Positions 6,631 to 10,178 of a stretch of 10,178 bases of DNA are shown in pieces. The notes beneath the pieces were generated by a model. The model did no database searches. It saw only the letters and a program-made list of their open reading frames with translations, and was not told the DNA's origin. Both the position numbers and the translations under genes were made by a program. The stretch's first letter is position 1; each line of letters opens with the position of its first letter. Origin of the DNA: Prevotellaceae bacterium UBA2718 (GTDB lineage: Bacteria > Bacteroidota > Bacteroidia > Bacteroidales > Bacteroidaceae); NCBI GenBank assembly GCA_002353975.1, contig DEKQ01000115.1, positions 1 to 10,178 of the forward strand. Direction: 5' to 3'.

Positions 6631-7971
6631 TTATCTTGTTTTTTTCCATTCTCTTATTGCCTCGTTGATGTTCATCTTGCTGCCGTTTTTGAATGCTATG
6701 ACGAAACATCCCGGGAATGAACTGTTCAGTTCTCTGCGCAGATTGTTCATCTCGTTATAGTTGGCAGATGAGCCTATGGTATATTTCACCATTCCTCCCT
6801 CATTGTAGAAGTCCGCGTCCTTGCGCCCCTTGAAGCGTGAATCGTTCTTCCTCAGTGCTATGTCAGAGACGAATATCTGCACCTTAAACGTGATTGCGTC
6901 ATTGTTTGCCGGGGCAGGTGACGCGCTCACCTCTTGTGTCATTGGCGGTGCCGGCTGCGGCATCGGTTCCTGAATTGCGGGGCTTCCCATGGTGCGAGTG
7001 TTCCCGGCATCGTTGCTTCTTGGCGCTTCAATCACGTTATCCACCCTTGCAGACACATTGTTGCTGCGGGGGTTCGCAGGTTCCTCCACCTCGCCTGCGG
7101 CAGGATATGCGACAGGTTCTTCGGCGCGGTAGGTTATACCCGTATTGTCGTATGTCCGTTTGTATGCCACAAACGCATTGTAAATCCCTCGCGCGATGTT
7201 GTCTATTGATGTGTTGTTGTTCAATAGACGCTCCTCGTCGGGCGTGGAGATAAATCCCAATTCTATGAGGCAGCTGGGCATGGACGTCTCCCTGAGCACC
7301 AGGAATCCAGCCTGCTTCACGCCCTTGTTCGGACGGTTGGCAATGGAACAGACATTTTTCTGTACCAGTTTTGCCAGGTCCACGGAGCGCTGCATGTTGT
7401 TGTCCTGCAGGAATTCGAAGATGATATAGCTCTCCGAAGAGTTCGGGTCGAAGCCCTGATAGCGCTCCTTATAGTCCTTCTCCTGCAAAATCACCTCATT
7501 CTCTCGCTTTGCCACCTCCAGGTTGTCTGCCGCGCGGTGCATACCGAGCGTGTAAGTCTCCATGCCTCGCGAGATGCGTCCCTTTGGCAGGGCGTTGGTG
7601 TGTATGCTGACGAAGAGGTCCGCCTTTGCCTTGTTGGCTATGTCGGCACGTCCATGCAGGGTGACGAATACGTCGGTCTTGCGGGTGTAGATGACATTCA
7701 CGTCGGGACAGTTGCGCTCCACGTAGCGTCCGAAGGCCAATGCCACATTGAGGTTTATCGTCTTCTCCTTAGAGAAAGAGCCTATCGCACCGGCGTCATG
7801 CCCCCCGTGCCCGGCATCAATGACGAGCGTAAACTTCTTGGCGCTCAGGCTGCTGCAGGTCATTGCCAGCAGCGTGATGAGCAGTATGATGAATGTTTTC
7901 GTTCCTGAATAGGCTAAGCTGCGCGTGCGCTGAGCAAAGCCATGGGAACAATGGTATGCGTGTTCGTACAT
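6631..7971 (-). CDS. N-acetylmuramoyl-L-alanine amidase (Amidase_3) with C-terminal SPOR-like domain
   Basis: A zinc amidase that removes stem peptides from the glycan strands of peptidoglycan, needed to split daughter cells. From the ATG at 7969-7971 there are 446 residues: a signal or anchor helix (about 26-44), then the Amidase_3 domain (about 46-270). Zinc ligands are His55 in DAGHGG, Glu69 in KEKTIN and His124 in SIHTN; the catalytic Glu237 lies in LIELGF. All are present. A Pro/Ala/Asn-rich linker leads to a C-terminal domain (about 360-436) with FKVQIFVS, KYTIG and PGCFVIAF, which looks like a divergent SPOR domain that binds denuded glycan at the division site. The open frame reaches 8076, but its upper part lies before the promoter at 8041-8048, so it cannot be the start; 8019 is a second option. 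It is the first gene of the amidase-mlaD-dnaA cluster. Confidence 0.92.
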   Translation of the reverse strand: MYEHAYHCSHGFAQRTRSLAYSGTKTFIILLITLLAMTCSSLSAKKFTLVIDAGHGGHDAGAIGSFSKEKTINLNVALAFGRYVERNCPDVNVIYTRKTDVFVTLHGRADIANKAKADLFVSIHTNALPKGRISRGMETYTLGMHRAADNLEVAKRENEVILQEKDYKERYQGFDPNSSESYIIFEFLQDNNMQRSVDLAKLVQKNVCSIANRPNKGVKQAGFLVLRETSMPSCLIELGFISTPDEERLLNNNTSIDNIARGIYNAFVAYKRTYDNTGITYRAEEPVAYPAAGEVEEPANPRSNNVSARVDNVIEAPRSNDAGNTRTMGSPAIQEPMPQPAPPMTQEVSASPAPANNDAITFKVQIFVSDIALRKNDSRFKGRKDADFYNEGGMVKYTIGSSANYNEMNNLRRELNSSFPGCFVIAFKNGSKMNINEAIREWKKTR

Positions 7972-8040
7972 TTCCTTGTTGTGAAAAGGTTGGATATATT
8001 CCAATGCTCTCTTGCACATAGCAGGGAGAAAAATTCCATG

Positions 8041-8069
8041 CAAATTTACGAAAATTATGTGAGATACAA
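8041..8069 (-). promoter_or_regulatory. Promoter of the amidase-mlaD-dnaA cluster
   Basis: The minus strand has TAAATTTG (8048-8041), matching the -7 consensus TAnnTTTG. A TTG preceded by C (8069-8067) lies 18 bases upstream, close to the expected -33 TTTG and spacing. Transcription would begin near 8034, about 60 bases before the preferred amidase start. Confidence 0.6.
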
Positions 8070-8153
8070 GTCGCAAGATTACAATTTTATGATTTATTAA
8101 GGCTCGGGAATAAATTCTTCTGTCCCGCGCGTGCGTATATTAAATTAATGTAT

Positions 8154-8161
8154 TACCTTTG
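8154..8161 (+). promoter_or_regulatory. -7 promoter element of the DUF3467 gene
   Basis: TACCTTTG matches TAnnTTTG and ends four bases before the ATG at 8166. No clear -33 element is seen. It is divergent from the amidase promoter. It implies that translation cannot begin at the ATG at 8148 and that the mRNA leader is extremely short or absent. Confidence 0.5.
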
Positions 8162-8165
8162 TGGC

Positions 8166-8489
8166 ATGGAAAAACAGAAGAACATGGGGCAGCAGCTCCA
8201 AATAGAAGTGTCGCCCGAGATAGCTAAGGGCGTTTACAGTAATTTTGCTATCATCTCGCATTCCCATGCGGAGTTTATCGTTGACCTGGCCTCTACGCTT
8301 CCCGGCACCCCTAAGGCTCAGGTGGTCAGCCGTGTAATCCTGGCTCCCGAGCATGCAAAGCGTCTTGCCCTGGCGCTGCAGGAGAACGTGATGCGCTATG
8401 AGAAGGAGTTCGGAACCATCCAGCTGCAGAATGCTCAGCCCGTACCTCCTGCCACAGCCAACCCCTTTGGCTCACAGGGAGAGGCCTGA
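8166..8489 (+). CDS. DUF3467 family protein of unknown function
   Basis: A 107-residue soluble protein with no signal peptide. The conserved core of the family is clear: KGVYSNFAIISHSHAEFIVD (about 21-40), LPG (44-46), SRVILAPEHAKRL (about 54-66) and ALQENVMRYEKEFGTI (about 69-84), followed by a disordered Pro/Ala/Gln tail. The biochemical role of DUF3467 is not known. The frame also has ATG at 8148 and 8184. The first lies upstream of the -7 element at 8154-8161, so 8166 or 8184 is the real start; 8184 (MGQQLQIEV) also fits homologues, which begin shortly before LQIE. The next gene, rhaM, follows 66 bases later on the same strand, but the gap is filled by AT-rich repeats and the two proteins share no obvious task. 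Confidence 0.88.
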   Translation: MEKQKNMGQQLQIEVSPEIAKGVYSNFAIISHSHAEFIVDLASTLPGTPKAQVVSRVILAPEHAKRLALALQENVMRYEKEFGTIQLQNAQPVPPATANPFGSQGEA

Positions 8490-8511
8490 GGAATGTGGGC
8501 GATAAGCTGTT

Positions 8512-8555
8512 TCGTCAATTCTCTAAATTGTTAAATCGCTAATTTGTTAATTCGT
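8512..8555 (+). repeat. AT-rich imperfect tandem repeat directly before rhaM
   Basis: The stretch contains CTAAATTGTTAAATCG and CTAATTTGTTAATTCG in tandem, with a shorter related piece (CGTCAATTC) before them. It ends one base before the rhaM ATG. There is no Shine-Dalgarno sequence, so the repeat itself forms the translation start context of rhaM. Such AT-rich tracts suit the A/T-rich initiation regions of Bacteroidetes. Confidence 0.55.
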
Positions 8556-8879
8556 ATGACACGATTTGCATTCAAAATGTTCCTCAAGCCCGGTTGCGAG
8601 GAGGAGTACCAGAAGCGCCATGCTGCTATCTGGCCAGAGTTGGTAAAGATGATCAAGGACGGTGGCGTCAGCAACTACAGCATCTACTGGGATAAGGATA
8701 CCAACATCCTGTTCGGTTACCAGGAGTGCTCAGGCGATGGCAACTCACAAGACACCAGCAACGGCATAGACCCTATCACCCAGAAGTGGTGGGACATGAT
8801 GGCGGACATCATGGAGGTCAATCCCAAGGACAACTCTCCTGTCACCATCCCCATCAAGGAGGTCTTCCACCTCGACTAA
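8556..8879 (+). CDS. rhaM: L-rhamnose mutarotase
   Basis: RhaM (YiiL family) speeds interconversion of the alpha and beta anomers of L-rhamnose so that the sugar can enter catabolism; it works in the cytoplasm. The 107 residues match the usual ~104. Tyr18 and His22 (EEYQKRHAAIWPEL) fall at the same positions as the catalytic residues of the E. coli enzyme. The Trp78-Trp79 pair in QKWW and VNPKDNSPV near the end are family hallmarks. The loop between about 58 and 72 (CSGDGNSQDTSNGID) is a little longer than in E. coli. A frame extension to a TTG at 8544 lies within the repeat and is unlikely. No other rhamnose genes are in the window, so the gene appears isolated. Its stop overlaps the end of a doubtful antisense frame (8876-9076). 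Confidence 0.94.
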   Translation: MTRFAFKMFLKPGCEEEYQKRHAAIWPELVKMIKDGGVSNYSIYWDKDTNILFGYQECSGDGNSQDTSNGIDPITQKWWDMMADIMEVNPKDNSPVTIPIKEVFHLD

Positions 8880-8924
8880 ACCCGGTTATCACCCTCTGAT
8901 GTTTCTATAAACAGGGAGGCTACG

Positions 8925-8985
8925 TATCCCACGTCGCTATTGTCAGCGTTATCGTAAAGACCGCTGTCAATAGCGTCGTGGGATA
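8925..8985. repeat. 24-bp imperfect inverted repeat
   Basis: The arms 8925-8948 and 8962-8985 match at 22 of 24 positions (TATCCCACG, CGCTATTG and CAGCG blocks), with a 13-base loop. Both mismatches are T opposite T. As RNA or cruciform DNA this is a strong stem. It may stop transcription of rhaM or mlaF, or be the remains of a small mobile element. Confidence 0.8.
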
Positions 8986-9026
8986 TGGCGTTTATATTGG
9001 TGTCGTTTGATTCGGCGTTGGCGGTT

Positions 9027-9045
9027 GCGACGTGAGACACGTCGC
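9027..9045. repeat. Perfect palindrome GCGACGTG-AGA-CACGTCGC
   Basis: Two perfect 8-base arms with a three-base centre. The right arm CACGTCGC recurs at 8930-8937 inside the larger inverted repeat, so the two structures share a motif. A dimeric protein site or a short hairpin are both possible. Confidence 0.75.
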
Positions 9046-9065
9046 CTCCTAAGGTTTTCTGGAAA

Positions 9066-9245
9066 TTCCGTAACACTTCGGACTGTTGTTCCGAAGTAAG
9101 CGGAAAGTTATTCCGTAACGATGCGGAAAGTTTTTCCGAAGCTTACGGAATAGTTTTCCGCAACGGTACGGAAACTTTTTCCGAAGCCTACGGAAACTTA
9201 TTCCGCAGCGGTGCGGAATCCTTAGTAGAGCTACATAAAGCCGGC
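9066..9245. repeat. 45-bp tandem array of alternating TTCCG / CGGAA half-sites
   Basis: Units begin at 9066, 9111, 9156 and 9201, exactly 45 bases apart; the last is degenerate in its second half. Each unit consists of a 23-base and a 22-base part that both start with TTCCG, at 9066, 9089, 9111, 9134, 9156, 9179 and 9201. Each part has CGGAA 12-13 bases in, except the first, which has CGGAC. Half-sites therefore alternate in direction at steps of 12-13 and 10 bases, about one helical turn. In the plus frame set by TTC-CGT the array reads as 15-residue repeats (FRNDAESFSEAYGIV, FRNGTETFSEAYGNL) with no stop from 9036 to 9314, but no ATG, GTG or TTG precedes it. Function unknown. Confidence 0.9.
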
Positions 9246-9248
9246 AAA

Positions 9249-9314
9249 ATGTGCTACGGAAGCCGGTTAGATGTGCTACGGGAACAGGCTAAATGTGCTA
9301 CGGAGCGTAGGTTA
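9249..9314. repeat. Three 22-bp direct repeats starting ATGTGCTACGG
   Basis: ATGTGCTACGG begins at 9249, 9271 and 9293, exactly 22 bases apart, and each copy ends in a GG-(T/C)TA-like tail. A degenerate copy (GCTACATAAAGCCGG) lies at about 9230-9244. CTACGGAA also occurs inside the neighbouring 45-bp array, which suggests a common origin. The third copy runs into the mlaF stop codon (9312-9314). Confidence 0.85.
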
Positions 9315-10079
9315 TAGCTTGCCTTTTGCCGAAGCTTCTTTTACCTTCTTGAAGAGATCTGATGCAAATACAAGGTCTGTGAGGTGTTCGTTGGTGGAAG
9401 ACATAACCATGCTCTTGTCGCCAACCCATTCCTTGTGGCCTTGATAGATGAAAAGAATGTTGTCGCCAATACCCATCACGGAATTCATGTCGTGGGTATT
9501 GATGATAGTCGTGATGTTATACTCCACGGTAATGTCGTGCAGCAGTTCGTCGATGACGAGCGAGGTCTTGGGGTCCAAGCCAGAGTTCGGCTCGTCGCAA
9601 AATAAGTATTTGGGGTTCAGCGCGATAGCCCTCGCTATGGCTACGCGTTTCTGCATACCGCCGCTTATCTCGGCAGGATACTTGTTGTCGGAGTCGATGA
9701 TATTCACCCTGTTCAGGCATTCGTGTGCGCGTTTGCGGCGTTCACGGAGCGTCATATTAGAGAACATATCCAACGGGAACATTACATTCTCTATCACGGA
9801 GAGCGAGTCAAACAGGGCTGCGGATTGGAACAACATGCCCATTTCGCGCCTCATCTGCGCCTTCTCGTGCTTGCTGGTCTTCACAAAGTCGCGTCCGTCA
9901 TAGAGTATCTGCCCGCTTGTAGGCTCAAGAAGGCCTACGAGATTCTTCATCAGCACCGTCTTGCCTGAGCCTGACTGGCCTATGACGAGGTTTGTCTTGC
10001 CATCCTCAAAGGTAGCAGAGATGTCCATGAGGACATCCTTGTCACCAAAGGTTTTGTATAGAGACTTTACTTCTATCAT
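9312..10079 (-). CDS. mlaF: MlaF-type ATP-binding protein of a phospholipid ABC transporter
   Basis: The ATPase that drives the MlaE permease and so moves lipid through the MCE protein between inner and outer membrane. It has 255 residues, the standard size for one ABC domain. Walker A is GQSGSGKT (34-41), the Q-loop Gln85 in MLFQSAALFDSL, the ABC signature SGGMQKR (139-145), Walker B YLFCDEP (158-164) and the switch His196 in NTHDM. FQSAALFDSLSV and SGGMQKRVAIARA are typical of the MlaF/Ttg2A branch. The start ATG at 10077-10079 has GAAAAG just before it. The mlaE permease gene would be expected upstream, beyond the right edge; the repeat at 10085-10178 sits between. MlaD is encoded at 5690-6595, on the same strand but in another transcript. 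The last codons overlap the 22-bp direct repeats. Confidence 0.93.
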   Translation of the reverse strand: MIEVKSLYKTFGDKDVLMDISATFEDGKTNLVIGQSGSGKTVLMKNLVGLLEPTSGQILYDGRDFVKTSKHEKAQMRREMGMLFQSAALFDSLSVIENVMFPLDMFSNMTLRERRKRAHECLNRVNIIDSDNKYPAEISGGMQKRVAIARAIALNPKYLFCDEPNSGLDPKTSLVIDELLHDITVEYNITTIINTHDMNSVMGIGDNILFIYQGHKEWVGDKSMVMSSTNEHLTDLVFASDLFKKVKEASAKGKL

Positions 10080-10084
10080 CTTTT

Positions 10085-10178
10085 CATGTACAATTTATAC
10101 CATGTACAATGTACAATTTACACCATGTACCATTTACCATGTACAATGTACAATTTTCATTTTGTCATTTACCATTTA
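10085..10178. repeat. TGTAC-AAT-GTACA intergenic repeat array
   Basis: A 21-base unit with the palindrome TGTACAATGTACA occurs at 10099-10119 and, identically, at 10136-10156, with partial copies at 10085-10097 and 10122-10134. It lies directly upstream of mlaF, and the window ends inside it. Variant copies are at 3094-3156, so it is a dispersed intergenic family. Confidence 0.85.

Larger units (their letters stand above)
8876..9076 (-). other. Doubtful antisense reading frame
   Basis: The minus-strand frame from a GTG at 9076 gives 66 residues rich in N, D and S (for example TNINAISHDAIDSG), and it stays open upstream to a TAA at 9145-9143 inside the 45-bp repeat. The upstream part reads SEKLSASLRNNFP and TSEQQSEVLRNFQ, a 15-residue repeat. 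Earlier repeat copies carry stops at the same place (TAA at 9145-9143, TAG in the copy before). I do not recognise the product, there is no ribosome binding site, and the frame overlaps the rhaM stop and an inverted repeat. It is probably non-coding or a remnant. Confidence 0.2.
8880..9311. other. 432-bp repeat-filled gap between convergent genes
   Basis: No supported gene lies here. rhaM reads in from the left and mlaF from the right. The gap contains, in order, a small hairpin (8893-8919), a 24-bp imperfect inverted repeat, an 8-bp perfect palindrome, a 45-bp tandem array and 22-bp direct repeats. Some of these must supply transcription stops for the two convergent genes, but none has a plain U-run. 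Confidence 0.75.

Noticed and set aside
7972..8076. N-terminal extension of the amidase
   Set aside because: Its upper part lies upstream of the promoter element at 8041-8048, and it would put a long polar stretch before the signal helix. The in-frame ATG at 8019 remains possible.
8893..8919. Small hairpin (CCTC, TGTTT-CTAT-AAACA, GAGG) after rhaM
   Set aside because: The stem is interrupted and no U-run follows, so I do not call it the rhaM terminator.
9066..9314. CRISPR array
   Set aside because: The repeats are contiguous without unique spacers of constant length, and no cas genes are present.
9448..9903. 151-codon plus-strand open frame
   Set aside because: It is antisense to mlaF, which has every ABC motif; there is no ribosome binding site or recognisable domain.

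Overview
The window looks like chromosomal DNA of a Bacteroidales bacterium, most likely a Prevotella relative. The reasons are the TAnnTTTG promoter elements in front of several genes, a DUF3467 gene, a Bacteroidetes-type DnaA, a FimB/Mfa2-like lipoprotein, and AT-rich intergenic repeats built around TGTAC-AAT-GTACA. This is a judgement from protein and promoter style; no database search was possible.

Layout. Positions 1-2884 (+ strand) hold the end of gmd, then fcl and a predicted lipoprotein. Gmd and Fcl together convert GDP-mannose to GDP-L-fucose. Positions 2885-3159 carry hairpins, a strong minus-strand terminator and an intergenic repeat. Positions 3160-8048 (minus strand) hold a LysM/M23 endopeptidase with its own promoter and an upstream tight cluster read as amidase, mlaD, dnaA. 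That cluster combines peptidoglycan cleavage, phospholipid transport and replication initiation. A divergent promoter region (8041-8165) separates it from the plus-strand genes DUF3467 and rhaM (L-rhamnose mutarotase). Positions 9312-10079 (minus strand) encode MlaF, the ATPase partner expected for the MlaD found 2.7 kb away. The window ends in another copy of the intergenic repeat.

The gene content is ordinary housekeeping and envelope biology. The unusual part is the 432-bp gap between the convergent genes rhaM and mlaF (8880-9311). It holds a 24-bp imperfect inverted repeat, a perfect 8-bp palindrome, a tandem array of 45-bp units made of alternating TTCCG and CGGAA half-sites about one helical turn apart, and three 22-bp direct repeats that run into the mlaF stop codon. 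The array also keeps an open 15-codon periodic reading frame without a start codon. I cannot tell whether it is a protein-binding array, a structured RNA, a terminator or the remains of a repeat-protein gene. I did not find a recognisable new multi-gene system.
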